Shown here: positions 26,216 through 34,575 of the stretch, in pieces | Layout: the number at the start of each line of letters is the position of its first letter | Numbering within the stretch: position 1 is the first letter of the stretch | Assembly: GCF_022637395.1 (NCBI RefSeq) | Contig: NZ_CP093337.1 | Coordinates: 604,001-668,000 of the forward strand | From: Shinella sp. H4-D48 | GTDB taxonomy: Bacteria; Pseudomonadota; Alphaproteobacteria; Rhizobiales; Rhizobiaceae | DNA length: 64,000 bases | Direction: 5' to 3' | The notes under the pieces: model-generated | Database searches by the model: none | Seen by the model: only the letters and a program-made list of their open reading frames with translations | What the model was told of the DNA's origin: nothing | Position numbers and translations under genes: made by a program

Positions 26216-27216
26216 AGCTGGAGCGAGGCTCCGAGCAGGAGCAATCCCAGAACCATGACCATCAGCGCGCCGGCGATCTCGATTGCCGTGCCGACACGCA
26301 CGGCCGCCGAGCCGTTGCCGGCAAAGCGCACGGCGGCGCCCTTGGCCGTGACGGCAAGCGTGGCAAGGATCGAGACGGTGATGGCCGTGCCGATCGACAT
26401 GGCGAGAACGGCTAGCATCCCGCCGAGATAGAGGCCGTTGAGCAGTGCGAAGCTCAGGACGATCAGAGCGCCGGAGCAGGGGCGCAGCCCGACCGCGACG
26501 ATGGCCGACCATGCTTCGCGCAGTGCGAAGCGGTCGCCTTTCAGGAGCGACGGGTCCGGTGCGTGGGCGTGGCCGCAGGTCGAGCACACCTCGCCTGCAT
26601 GATGATGGTGCCCGTGCGAATGATGATGGCCGTGGTCATGGACTTCCACGGCCTGCGCACCCAGCGCCGAGGGCCGACGTGCCGGGCGCAGTTTCCGGAA
26701 CAGCAGCCAGGCACCGAAAAGCGTGATGAGCGCGTAACTTCCTGTCTCCAGCGCGCGGGTGGCGTCCGTCATCGAGACGGTCGTGCCGCGCAGGAAGAGA
26801 TAGGCGGCGCCCACCAGCAGAATGGCGACGACGCCCTGAAGGATCGACGAGAGGAAGGAGAGCAGCACGCCGCGCCGAAGCTCCACCTCGTTCGCCAGCA
26901 TGTAGGACGAGATGACCGCCTTGCCGTGGCCCGGACCGGCGGCATGGAAGACGCCGTAAGCAAAGGAGAGACCGACCAGCGTGGATGCCGCCCAGGGGTT
27001 TTCGCGCATATCCTTCAGCGCGCCGGTCATCATTCGATAGAAACCCTGCTGTTGCGCGTTGATCCAAGAAAACAGGCCGCCGAAAGCCCCATTGGTGTTG
27101 AAACCGGGCTCCGCAGAGCCGATGCCGAGCGGCGACTGAGCGTGGGCAAGCGTTGCAGTAGCGGCGATGGCCAGCGTGACGGTGGCAAAAGCGATGGCGC
27201 GGTTGCGGGTCAGCAT
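26212..27216 (-). CDS. NicO family nickel/cobalt exporter
   Basis: A 334-residue protein with a signal-like first helix and about six membrane segments. Its NicO/RcnA-type motifs are GVFHAAGPGHGKAVISSY and VGLRPCSGALIVLSFAL. Between them lies a long histidine-rich loop (HDHGHHHSHGHHHH) with a CSTCGHAH patch, a likely metal-binding region. Such proteins export Ni or Co, or with a DUF1007 partner act in metal handling. The gene overlaps the upstream DUF1007 gene by seven bases, so they are coupled. Confidence 0.9.
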   Translation of the reverse strand: MLTRNRAIAFATVTLAIAATATLAHAQSPLGIGSAEPGFNTNGAFGGLFSWINAQQQGFYRMMTGALKDMRENPWAASTLVGLSFAYGVFHAAGPGHGKAVISSYMLANEVELRRGVLLSFLSSILQGVVAILLVGAAYLFLRGTTVSMTDATRALETGSYALITLFGAWLLFRKLRPARRPSALGAQAVEVHDHGHHHSHGHHHHAGEVCSTCGHAHAPDPSLLKGDRFALREAWSAIVAVGLRPCSGALIVLSFALLNGLYLGGMLAVLAMSIGTAITVSILATLAVTAKGAAVRFAGNGSAAVRVGTAIEIAGALMVMVLGLLLLGASLQL

Positions 27217-27851
27217 GTCAGCTCCAGACGGGTGGCGAACATCTTCGACATGTCGGTGCCGGCCGGGTCATTGAAGAAGGCCTCAGTCAGGCTGGCCTGA
27301 TTTTGCGCCAGAACTTCATCTGGGTCGGGGCGCACGACCTCGCGCTTGCAGGCCGCAAACTTGTTTCCGACCACGACGAGATCGTCGTCCGAGGCGAAAT
27401 CCATCGCGGCATACATGGTGGGATCGTAGACGCCGAAGGTGAGCTTGCCCTTGAGCGGCATGACCTCGCCCGGCTTCACCGTGAAGAACATCAGGAGCTG
27501 GCCGTCCTTGTAATCGACATTGATTGCATCCGGCTTCGCCACTTTCACCGTTTTTCCACCCTCGGTGATGGTGGTGTAGTAGCTGAACTCCTCAAGCGAC
27601 TCGAGCACCGTCTTGCCCACTTCGGCAAGCTCGTCCGGATCGAGCTGGTTGTTGCCGTTCTTGTCGAAGTCCATCACGACGCTGGCGGAGAACATTTCGT
27701 CGAAACGCCAGACATTGCGCAGCTCGCTGACGGTGCCGTCCTCGTTTGCGGTCACCTCCAGCCGCGCTTCCGCGAAGATGTGCGGATGGGCGAAGGCCGT
27801 GGCCGGTGCCAGCAGGGCTGCGCCGGCGAGCAGGCGAGGCAGAAAGCGCAT
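27210..27851 (-). CDS. DUF1007 periplasmic protein paired with the NicO exporter
   Basis: A 213-residue protein with a signal peptide (MRFLPRLLAGAALLAPATAF, then AHPHIFAEARLEV after it, typical of DUF1007). It contains a clear EF-hand-like loop, DFDKNGNNQLDPDEL, so it may bind a divalent metal. DUF1007 proteins (UCP008159 type) are usually encoded beside NicO permeases and are thought to be their periplasmic partners. The start has GAGAGGA upstream. Its stop overlaps the NicO start. The LysR gene ends 70 bases upstream on the same strand, so LysR, DUF1007 and NicO might share a transcript, although the functional link is unproven. Confidence 0.85.
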   Translation of the reverse strand: MRFLPRLLAGAALLAPATAFAHPHIFAEARLEVTANEDGTVSELRNVWRFDEMFSASVVMDFDKNGNNQLDPDELAEVGKTVLESLEEFSYYTTITEGGKTVKVAKPDAINVDYKDGQLLMFFTVKPGEVMPLKGKLTFGVYDPTMYAAMDFASDDDLVVVGNKFAACKREVVRPDPDEVLAQNQASLTEAFFNDPAGTDMSKMFATRLELTC

Positions 27852-27921
27852 GAAGTTCAGTCCTCTCGGCGATAGGAATCGACCGGATGAATCTAACGCA
27901 AATGGGTCGGAATTGGGACCC

Positions 27922-28827
27922 TCAGGCTTCGATACCCGGATTGCGGCGGAACCAGCCATGCAGGAAGTCGACGAAGGTGCGCACCTTGGCCGGCAGATAG
28001 CGTCTGTGCGGGTAGATCGCGTAGATTCCGCGGTCGGTCGGCAGATAATCCTCAAGGACCGAAACGACATTGCCCGCGTCCAGGCAGGGCCGGGCAATGA
28101 AGGCAGGCACCTGCGCAACACCGAGGCCGCTTGCGGCCGCGCGTATGGCGGCGGTCGGGCTGTTGACCTCGATATGCCCTCCGACCGGTACGCTGAAGCC
28201 CGCGCCCTTATCGTCCACGAAGCGCCAGTTGCTGTGCGACTTGCCGTTCGTGTCGATGATGCAGGGCAGGTGGGCGAGATCGCTCGGGTGATTGATCGGC
28301 CCGGTGCGGTCGAGGAATTCCTGCGTCACGCAGATCTTGAGAAGGAAGTCGCCGAGCTTGCGGGCGATGAGGGCTGAATCCTCCAGCCGCGTGATGCGGA
28401 TCGCCACGTCGAAGCCTTCCTCGACGAGATCTACGAATCGGTCGTCGGCGACGATCTCAAGCGACAGTTCCGGATATTCCTTGCCGAAATCGATGAGCGA
28501 CTGGCCGATTTCGGCATCGACGAAGGTGCGCGGCGCCGAAACCTTCAGCTTGCCGCGCAGGTCCGTGTTCTTTTCGCGAACGAGGTCGGCGAGGTTGTCG
28601 ATCTCCTTCAGGATGTCGGAGGCTGTGCGATAATAGGTATGGCCGGGCTCCGTCATCGAGAACTGGCGGGTGGTGCGGTTGAGCAGCAGCGCGCCGAGTT
28701 CGTCTTCCAGTTCGCGTACATATTTGGACAGAAGCGCCTTGGACCGGCCGGTCTTGCGCGATGCAGCGGAAAATCCCTCGGCGTCGACGACGTCGATGAA
28801 GGCCCGAATTCGGGTCAAAGTGTCCAT
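27922..28827 (-). CDS. LysR family transcriptional regulator
   Basis: A 301-residue LysR-type regulator. The winged helix-turn-helix at the N-terminus reads FIDVVDAEGFSAASRKTGRS then KALLSKYVRELEDELG. The co-inducer domain has FGKEYPELSLEIVADDRFV and VRTFVDFLHGWFRRNPG at the end. This resembles the AaeR/CrgA-type LysR group often active in stress or aromatic responses. Target genes cannot be stated; it is followed by the DUF1007-NicO pair and is divergent from the ornithine decarboxylase leader. Binding site before ATG 28827 is weak. Confidence 0.9.
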   Translation of the reverse strand: MDTLTRIRAFIDVVDAEGFSAASRKTGRSKALLSKYVRELEDELGALLLNRTTRQFSMTEPGHTYYRTASDILKEIDNLADLVREKNTDLRGKLKVSAPRTFVDAEIGQSLIDFGKEYPELSLEIVADDRFVDLVEEGFDVAIRITRLEDSALIARKLGDFLLKICVTQEFLDRTGPINHPSDLAHLPCIIDTNGKSHSNWRFVDDKGAGFSVPVGGHIEVNSPTAAIRAAASGLGVAQVPAFIARPCLDAGNVVSVLEDYLPTDRGIYAIYPHRRYLPAKVRTFVDFLHGWFRRNPGIEA

Positions 28828-29100
28828 GTGTCCCCACTTAAATAGACGTGCCGCTGGATCGCATGTGCGGCCTGCGGCTGAAGTCGGCGCTTGGGTCGCC
28901 GATCGTAGAAAAAAGTTCCATCAAAAGCCAGTTTCGCGAATGTCGTGGCTGGCGGATTATTTTCAATAGCGCGAGGCAAAAAAAGCTCTTGATTACGACA
29001 GCGATTCTTCCTATCTCCCGTGCTGCCCAAAGTCGCACGTGCCTGTGGGTGTCCGCCGACCCTCGATTTGGTGAGGATAATCGGTAAGGTACCTGGAACT
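28828..29100. other. Intergenic: promoter region between lysR and the decarboxylase leader
   Basis: No credible gene. It must hold the lysR promoter (minus) and the promoter of the decarboxylase transcript (plus). Parts are AT-rich around 28910-29010. I see no long palindrome. Confidence 0.4.
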
Positions 29101-29427
29101 AACCGCTCCAGTCGCTATTCCGGCCAACCGGGAAATGCGAGGACATCTTGAAGCAACGACGGTGCGGGCCTTTCTGGTGTCTGCCGGCTTTCCATCAGCC
29201 GGGGTTACTGAAGAGGCACACCTTCATTGCCGGACGTGCGGTCGGGTTTCCCACCAATCCAAGGCAGACAAAGCCGAATTGAAGCCTAGGCGGGCTTTGG
29301 TTCACCGTTCGCGCTGATGCGCATGCTTGGTACCGGGGTCTCCACCGGCTGGTTCCAGAGCGTGTTCGTATCCGCCCTTTGTCCTCTGGGATTATCCCGG
29401 AGCAACCTGGATATGGGGAATACCGAG
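29101..29427 (+). ncRNA. Long structured 5' leader, candidate speF RNA motif
   Basis: About 330 bases of untranslated leader precede the ornithine decarboxylase start. The speF motif is a conserved RNA described upstream of ornithine decarboxylase genes in alphaproteobacteria (Corbino and colleagues, 2005). This leader has the right position, gene and clade. It contains a hairpin at 29184-29202 (CCGGCT and AGCCGG, 7-base loop) within a GC-rich conserved-looking stretch, and several further complementary segments closer to the start. I could not match it base by base to the Rfam model. Confidence 0.6.
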
Positions 29428-30561
29428 ATGGCAACCGCACGTATCATCGACTTTCTGAACACCCGACGTCCCGACGGCCCGTGCCTCGTGGTCGACCTCG
29501 ACGTCGTGCGCGACAATTTCAAGGCTTTCCGCCACGCCCTGCCGGACAGCGCGATCTACTATGCCGTCAAGGCAAACCCGGCGCCGGAAATCCTGCGCCT
29601 TCTCGCCAGCATGGGCTCCAACTTCGATTGCGCCTCTGTCGCGGAAATCGAAATGGCGCTGGATGCCGGCGCGACCGCGAGCCGCATTTCGTTCGGCAAC
29701 ACGATCAAGAAGGAGCGCGATGTCGCGCGCGCTCATGCGCTCGGGGTCTCCCTTTTTGCCGTCGACAGCCATGAGGAAGTCGAGAAGGTCGCACGCGCCG
29801 CCCCCGGCGCCCGCGTCTTCTGCCGCGTCCTCACGGATGGCGAAGGTGCGGAATGGCCGCTTTCGCGCAAGTTCGGCTGCGTGCCGCAGATGGCCGTCGA
29901 CGTGCTCGTCTATGCCCACCAGCTGGGCCTGACGTCCTATGGCGTGTCCTTCCATGTCGGCTCGCAGATGACGAAGCTCGACGCCTGGGATGCGGCTCTT
30001 GCTGATGCCAAGCGCGTTTTCGTTCAGCTGGCCAAGCAGGGCATCGAGCTGAAGATGGTCAATATGGGCGGCGGTTTCCCGACGAAGTATCTGCGCGATA
30101 TCCCGTCAGCTGAAGCCTACGGCAAGGCGATCTTCTCGGCGCTCAAGAAGCATTTCGGCAACCAGATCCCGGAAACCATAATCGAGCCGGGCCGCGGCAT
30201 GGTCGGCAATGCGGGTGTCATAAAGGCGGAAGTCGTTCTGGTTTCGAAGAAGTCGGATAACGATGCGCATCGCTGGGTCTTCCTCGACATCGGCAAGTTC
30301 GGCGGCCTTGCCGAAACTATGGATGAGGCGATCCGCTACCCCATCCGCACGGCGCGTGATGCCGATGAGATGGAGCCCTGCGTTCTCGCCGGCCCGACCT
30401 GCGATTCGGCCGACGTGATGTACGAGAAGAACATGTATCCGCTGCCGATCACCCTTTCGATCGGCGACGAGGTTCTGATCGAGAGCGCCGGTGCCTATAC
30501 GACCACCTATTCGGCGGTCGCCTTCAACGGCTTCGAACCGCTCAAGGCTTTTGTCATCTGA
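29428..30561 (+). CDS. PLP-dependent ornithine (lysine/ornithine) decarboxylase
   Basis: A 377-residue fold-type III decarboxylase, the size of the rhizobial lysine/ornithine decarboxylases. Key segments are YYAVKANPAPEILRLLASMG, where the lysine binds PLP; FDCASVAEIEMALDAGA; VNMGGGFPTKYLRDI, a phosphate-binding Gly-rich loop; and GPTCDSADVMYEKN, carrying the active-site cysteine and aspartate near the dimer interface. It makes putrescine from ornithine, and perhaps cadaverine from lysine. The true start is the ATG at 29428 (GGGGAAT before it); an in-frame frame upstream reaches into the leader and is not credible as protein. A long leader suggests polyamine-linked control. Confidence 0.95.
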   Translation: MATARIIDFLNTRRPDGPCLVVDLDVVRDNFKAFRHALPDSAIYYAVKANPAPEILRLLASMGSNFDCASVAEIEMALDAGATASRISFGNTIKKERDVARAHALGVSLFAVDSHEEVEKVARAAPGARVFCRVLTDGEGAEWPLSRKFGCVPQMAVDVLVYAHQLGLTSYGVSFHVGSQMTKLDAWDAALADAKRVFVQLAKQGIELKMVNMGGGFPTKYLRDIPSAEAYGKAIFSALKKHFGNQIPETIIEPGRGMVGNAGVIKAEVVLVSKKSDNDAHRWVFLDIGKFGGLAETMDEAIRYPIRTARDADEMEPCVLAGPTCDSADVMYEKNMYPLPITLSIGDEVLIESAGAYTTTYSAVAFNGFEPLKAFVI

Positions 30562-30568
30562 CCACCTC

Positions 30569-30594
30569 GGCGCTCCCGTCCCTGCGGGAGCGCC
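30569..30594 (+). terminator. Strong hairpin after the decarboxylase gene
   Basis: Arms GGCGCTCCCG and CGGGAGCGCC with a 6-base loop, 8 bases after the stop. No T-run follows, so it may stabilise the 3' end rather than terminate. Confidence 0.5.
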
Positions 30595-30653
30595 ACCCTC
30601 ACAATTCGTTCCGGATACCGTTTGAATCGGTTTTGAGCACGGGAGGCCCAGAG

Positions 30654-31244
30654 ATGGCCACTGTTCTTGATTCTGTCCGCGCGTTCTTCGCGCATGCCGC
30701 CTTTACCATCGACCAGGAAAACGCCGGCGACGTGCTCGCGCGCGAGCGTCTGCTCGACCGCGTCATGGGCGAAGCTCGCTTTCGCAAGTCGTCCGAGAAG
30801 CTGCGCCGCGGCCGCCTGCCAGCCGAAGGTTTGGCGCTGGTCGCGCGCGATGCGGATGGCCATGTCATCGGTACCGTGCGTCTGTGGAATGTCGAAGCCG
30901 GCGTCGATGCCGATGGCAATGCGGTCCCGGCACTCCTGCTCGGCCCGCTTGCCGTCGATTGCCAGCACGAGGGCAAGGGCATCGGCGGCGCGCTCATGCG
31001 GGCTGCCATCACCGAGGCGCGCGACCGTGGGCACGGTGCGGTGCTTCTGGTGGGCGACCCCGAATATTACGAGCGCTTCGGTTTCTTTGCCGCCAAGGCG
31101 CAGCATCTCGTCATGCCCGGCCCCTTCGAGCGCCGCCGCTTCCTGGCGCTGGAACTCAAGGACAACTGGCTGGATGGCGCTGCCGGCTTGCTCGTCGCCA
31201 GCGGTCGCCGCCGCGTCATGCCGGCTACGCGAAAGGCTGCCTGA
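30654..31244 (+). CDS. GNAT family N-acetyltransferase (YhbS type)
   Basis: A 196-residue acetyltransferase. The acetyl-CoA-binding signature lies in LGPLAVDCQHEGKGIGGALM (Q/R-x-x-G-x-G/A pattern), and the C-terminal segment VLLVGDPEYYERFGFFAAKA is typical of YhbS-like enzymes. The gene follows the ornithine decarboxylase by 92 bases on the same strand, a position conserved in my recollection of related rhizobia, which raises the possibility of polyamine or amine acetylation; that is inference. The start has GGGAGG upstream and a terminator follows. Confidence 0.87.
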   Translation: MATVLDSVRAFFAHAAFTIDQENAGDVLARERLLDRVMGEARFRKSSEKLRRGRLPAEGLALVARDADGHVIGTVRLWNVEAGVDADGNAVPALLLGPLAVDCQHEGKGIGGALMRAAITEARDRGHGAVLLVGDPEYYERFGFFAAKAQHLVMPGPFERRRFLALELKDNWLDGAAGLLVASGRRRVMPATRKAA

Positions 31245-31246
31245 AG

Positions 31247-31275
31247 AAAGGCCGGTGGTGCGCCGGCCTTTCCAT
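31247..31275 (+). terminator. Terminator of the GNAT gene
   Basis: Arms AAAGGCCGG and CCGGCCTTT, 7-base loop, leading into TTTCCATTC. Confidence 0.7.
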
Positions 31276-31360
31276 TCTTGACGCTTGTCATTGTTTTAAT
31301 TGAGCGTTTGCCAAGTCTCGTGTTGATTTCCGAACAATCTTCCATTTGCGCACCTTTCAA

Positions 31361-31374
31361 TTGATCCATCTCAA
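31361..31374 (+). promoter_or_regulatory. FNR/FixK-type box before ompW
   Basis: TTGATCCATCTCAA differs from the consensus TTGAT-N4-ATCAA at one base. It lies 67 bases before the ompW start, at a distance fitting activation. OmpW genes are oxygen-regulated by FNR in enteric bacteria, which makes the site plausible. Confidence 0.5.
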
Positions 31375-31440
31375 ATGCTTCTCCTGCACTGCGCTCTCAT
31401 AGTCGCGTCGCAAAACGAGTCGTGATGATGGAGAGACGAC

Positions 31441-32136
31441 ATGAAGAGAGATGGGATTGTGCGGATCAGGCTTGCGGCGCTTGCCGCAGCTGTGACGCTG
31501 ATCGGTGGCGGCGCTTTTGCGGCTGATCTTGCCGAGCGCATGGCGCCGGCGGAGGCACCGGTGGATATCGCGGCACAGAGCCCCTGGCAGATCCGTGTGC
31601 GCGGGCTGGGCGTCATCACGAACGATTCGGGCTATGTGGACGCGATCCCAGGTTCGGGCCTGAGCTACTCCGACACGGTCGTTCCGGAACTCGACATTTC
31701 CTATTTCTTCACGGACAATATCGCGGCGGAACTCATTCTCGGCACGACCTATGCGAACGTGAATGCCGCCGATTCCATTTCCGGCCTCGGCAAGGTCGGC
31801 AAGACCTGGCTGCTGCCGCCGACGCTGACCCTGCAATACCACTTCACCGATTTCGGCGCATTCAAGCCCTATGTCGGCGCGGGCGTGAACTACACGCTGT
31901 TCTATAACCAGTCCGGGTCCGGTGATTTCACCGATCTCGACGTCAAGAACAAGGTCGGCGCTGCCCTGCAGGTCGGCTTCGACTACATGATCGACCAGCA
32001 TTGGGGCGTGAACTTCGACGTGAAGAAGCTCTTCCTGGAGCCCGAGTGGAAGGTCAACTATCAGGGGACACCGCTGACCGGCAAGGCGAAGCTGGACCCG
32101 TGGCTGGTGGGCGCCGGTATCACCTACCGCTTCTGA
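31441..32136 (+). CDS. ompW: OmpW family outer membrane protein
   Basis: A 231-residue protein with a signal peptide ending AAVTLIGGGAFAADLAERM (cleavage near residue 27). It forms an eight-stranded barrel typical of OmpW: PWQIRVRGLGVITNDSGYV, LDISYFFTDNIAAELILGTT, LLPPTLTLQYHFTDFGAFKP, and a closing VGAGITYRF with C-terminal phenylalanine. OmpW is a small hydrophobic-solute channel in the outer membrane. The gene stands alone with a plausible FNR-type site upstream. Confidence 0.93.
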   Translation: MKRDGIVRIRLAALAAAVTLIGGGAFAADLAERMAPAEAPVDIAAQSPWQIRVRGLGVITNDSGYVDAIPGSGLSYSDTVVPELDISYFFTDNIAAELILGTTYANVNAADSISGLGKVGKTWLLPPTLTLQYHFTDFGAFKPYVGAGVNYTLFYNQSGSGDFTDLDVKNKVGAALQVGFDYMIDQHWGVNFDVKKLFLEPEWKVNYQGTPLTGKAKLDPWLVGAGITYRF

Positions 32137-32238
32137 GAACGGAGCCGCCCGTGGCCGGGTGCACACAGGTTTTCAACACTGCGTGAAGCCCGGCCATCGG
32201 CCATGAAATTGCGCTGCCGGTCGTCTATCTGCCGTCCA

Positions 32239-33255
32239 ATGAGGAAGCAGCTTTTCATCATCGGTCTCGCCCTGGCACTGCCGTTCGCCGGCGCCTGCGC
32301 GCAGGAACCCGTTATTGCCCGGCCGGCGCAGACGATCGCGGAGACGCTGTCTGCGGCGACATCGTTGTCGCAACTGAAGGCGGTCGTCGTCGCGCGTGAC
32401 GGCAAGATCGTCGCCGAGCGCGGTTATGGCGGGCATACGCCGGCCGAAAGCGCGAATATCAAATCGGCGTCGAAATCGATCATCTCGGCTCTTGTCGGTA
32501 TCGCCATTTCCAAGGGCCTGCTCGAGGGCGTCGACCAGCCGATTGCGCCAATCCTCGCCAACGACCTGCCGGCGAAACGCGATCCGCGGCTCGACCGCAT
32601 CACCATCGGCAACTTGCTTTCGATGCAGGCGGGGCTGGAGCGCACTTCCGGTGGCAACTACGGGCGCTGGGTGGCCAGCCGCAACTGGGTGCGCGCGGCC
32701 CTCGCCATGCCCTTCGCCGACGATCCGGGTGGGGCGATGCTCTACTCCACCGGCTCGACACATCTTCTCTCGGCGATCCTGACGAAGGTCGGCGGCAAGT
32801 CCACCCTGGCGCTGGCGCGCGACTGGCTCGGACCGCTCGAAGATTTCCGCATCGGCGCCTGGGATCGAGACCCGCAGGGCATCTATCTCGGTGGCAACCA
32901 GATGGCGATGAGCACACGCTCACTGCTGGCCTTCGGCGAGCTCTACCGAAATGGCGGGCGCACAGCGGAGGGCACGCAAATCGTGCCTGAGGACTGGATC
33001 CGCCAATCCTGGCAGTCGCGCACCAATTCGCGGTTTTCCAACGACGGCTATGGCTACGGCTGGTTCGAGCGGGTCATCGGCGGCAAGACGGTCCATTATG
33101 CCTGGGGTTTTGGCGGCCAGATGCTCTATATCGTGCCCGATCTGGCCCTGACCGTCGCAATGACCTCCGACGAGGGTGACCCTTCCGCCCGCTCCGGCTA
33201 TCGGGATGAGCTGCATGACCTCCTGGCCAAGATCATTGGCACTGCCGGAAGCTGA
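32239..33255 (+). CDS. Class C beta-lactamase-like serine hydrolase
   Basis: A 338-residue exported protein with a signal peptide (MRKQLFIIGLALALPFAGAC). It has the penicillin-binding fold of AmpC/esterase-like hydrolases. The S-x-x-K pair is in KSASKSIISAL, the tyrosine motif is LYSTGSTHLLS, and the third-strand motif is WGFGGQMLY. Such proteins are generally D-aminopeptidases, esterases or 6-aminohexanoate-dimer-type hydrolases; antibiotic resistance is not implied. Two start codons (32203 and 32239) are in frame, neither with a good binding site; 32239 gives the better signal peptide. It lies downstream of ompW on the same strand. Confidence 0.85.
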   Translation: MRKQLFIIGLALALPFAGACAQEPVIARPAQTIAETLSAATSLSQLKAVVVARDGKIVAERGYGGHTPAESANIKSASKSIISALVGIAISKGLLEGVDQPIAPILANDLPAKRDPRLDRITIGNLLSMQAGLERTSGGNYGRWVASRNWVRAALAMPFADDPGGAMLYSTGSTHLLSAILTKVGGKSTLALARDWLGPLEDFRIGAWDRDPQGIYLGGNQMAMSTRSLLAFGELYRNGGRTAEGTQIVPEDWIRQSWQSRTNSRFSNDGYGYGWFERVIGGKTVHYAWGFGGQMLYIVPDLALTVAMTSDEGDPSARSGYRDELHDLLAKIIGTAGS

Positions 33256-33891
33256 TCAGTTCGCGGCGCGGCGATAGAAGGCGAGCGAGCCTGCTAGCGC
33301 CAGCATCACACCGCCGCAGATGCGGTCGAGCCAGGCCGCACCCGACGTCTTGAGCAGCCGCACGGCCTGTGAGCCCAACGCCGCATAACCGAACATCACG
33401 ATGAAATCGATGGCCGCGAAGACCAGCGCGAGCAGGGCATATTGCTGTGTCTGCTGGGCTGAAGGATCGATGAACTGCGGCAGGAAGGCCGAGAAGAACA
33501 GGTAACCCTTGGGATTGGTGACGGCGACCAGCAGGCTTTTCGAGAAGATCGCCCGCGCTGTCGTGCGGCCGGCGGCCTGTGCGTCGTCGAGGGCGCGGCC
33601 GAGCGCGCCGGTGGAGCGCAGCATCTGGATGCCGAGGAAGGCGAGATAGGCCGCACCCAGCCATTTGACGACGGTGAACCAGAATTCCGAGGCCGCCAGC
33701 AGTGCGCCGAGGCCAAGCGCAACTGCGCCGATCAACACGAAGTCCGACAGAACGGCGCCAACCATGCCTGGAAGTGCGCGGCGGATGCCGTAGCGCGAGC
33801 CGTTGGTGAGGGCGAGAAGCACGGTGGGGCCGGGTGTGGCAATGCCGATGAAAGCGACGGCGGCGAAGGCAATGAGGGTAATGGACGTCAT
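33256..33891 (-). CDS. LysE/RhtB family amino acid exporter
   Basis: A 211-residue membrane protein with six segments. The LysE-family signature is IATPGPTVLLALTNGSRYG near residues 13-32, and the second half carries TNPKGYLFFSAFLPQFID. It exports an amino acid or homoserine-lactone-like compound. The start has GGAGGAA immediately upstream. Its stop abuts the convergent serine hydrolase stop (one base apart). Substrate not known. Confidence 0.9.
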   Translation of the reverse strand: MTSITLIAFAAVAFIGIATPGPTVLLALTNGSRYGIRRALPGMVGAVLSDFVLIGAVALGLGALLAASEFWFTVVKWLGAAYLAFLGIQMLRSTGALGRALDDAQAAGRTTARAIFSKSLLVAVTNPKGYLFFSAFLPQFIDPSAQQTQQYALLALVFAAIDFIVMFGYAALGSQAVRLLKTSGAAWLDRICGGVMLALAGSLAFYRRAAN

Positions 33892-34125
33892 GGTGGTTCC
33901 TCCTGCGAAAGTGCTCCCACGCTTCTGGCCGTCGTGCAAGCGGGGGATTTGACAGACGGGCGGTGAAGACCTATGTGCAGGGCAGGGTGAGAGCCCCTGC
34001 CGTCCGCGAGCGCGAGCTTTGGTGAAGTCTCTCTCAGAATAATCGGTCTTCCAGCATCACGCATGCGAACCGGTGGCAATGCGGGCTCCCTCCGAAATGA
34101 CGCATGCAGACACTGGAGATCCGAC

Positions 34126-34572
34126 ATGCGTCCTCTCTCGACGCCCCTACCTTCCCTCGACACCTTGAAAGATCAGGCAAAGCGCCTGCGTGCGCGCTTT
34201 GCTGACGAGATGCAGCCCGTTTCGCATTCGCGTGCCCTGGAGCTGATCGCGGCCCAATACGGCTTTCGCGACTGGAATACGTTGCATGCCGCGGTCGGCA
34301 ACCGGCCGCCGTTCGATCCCTGGATGCTCGGCTCGCGCGTGCGGGGCAGCTATCTCGGCCAACCGTTCGACGCTGAGGTGATCGGCGTGCAGGCGCTGAC
34401 CACCCAGCCGGGTCGTTACCGCATGACACTGCATTTCGACACGCCCGTCGATGTGGTGACCTTCGACAGTTTCTCCGCCTTCCGCCAGCGGGTCAGCTGC
34501 ACCGTCGATGAAACGGGGCGGACACTGGAAAAGACCTCGAACGGCCGGCCGCATCTGGAACTGGAGTGGTGA
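34126..34572 (+). CDS. Small glyoxalase-superfamily-related protein (Glyoxalase_8-like)
   Basis: A 148-residue protein. The first 50 residues (LDTLKDQAKRLRARFADE, then SHSRALELIAAQYGFRDWNT) match the helical module found in a group of glyoxalase-related small proteins. The C-terminal half has beta strands (YRMTLHFDTPVDVVTFDSFS). No metal-ligand set can be recognised, and no enzyme activity is claimed. The start at 34126 follows GGAGAT. It stands alone between divergent lysE and a convergent outer-membrane barrel gene. Confidence 0.7.
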   Translation: MRPLSTPLPSLDTLKDQAKRLRARFADEMQPVSHSRALELIAAQYGFRDWNTLHAAVGNRPPFDPWMLGSRVRGSYLGQPFDAEVIGVQALTTQPGRYRMTLHFDTPVDVVTFDSFSAFRQRVSCTVDETGRTLEKTSNGRPHLELEW

Positions 34573-34575
34573 GGC

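Noticed and set aside
29317-29427. N-terminal extension of ornithine decarboxylase
   Set aside because: In frame and open, but the residues do not resemble the family and the region is better explained as leader RNA.
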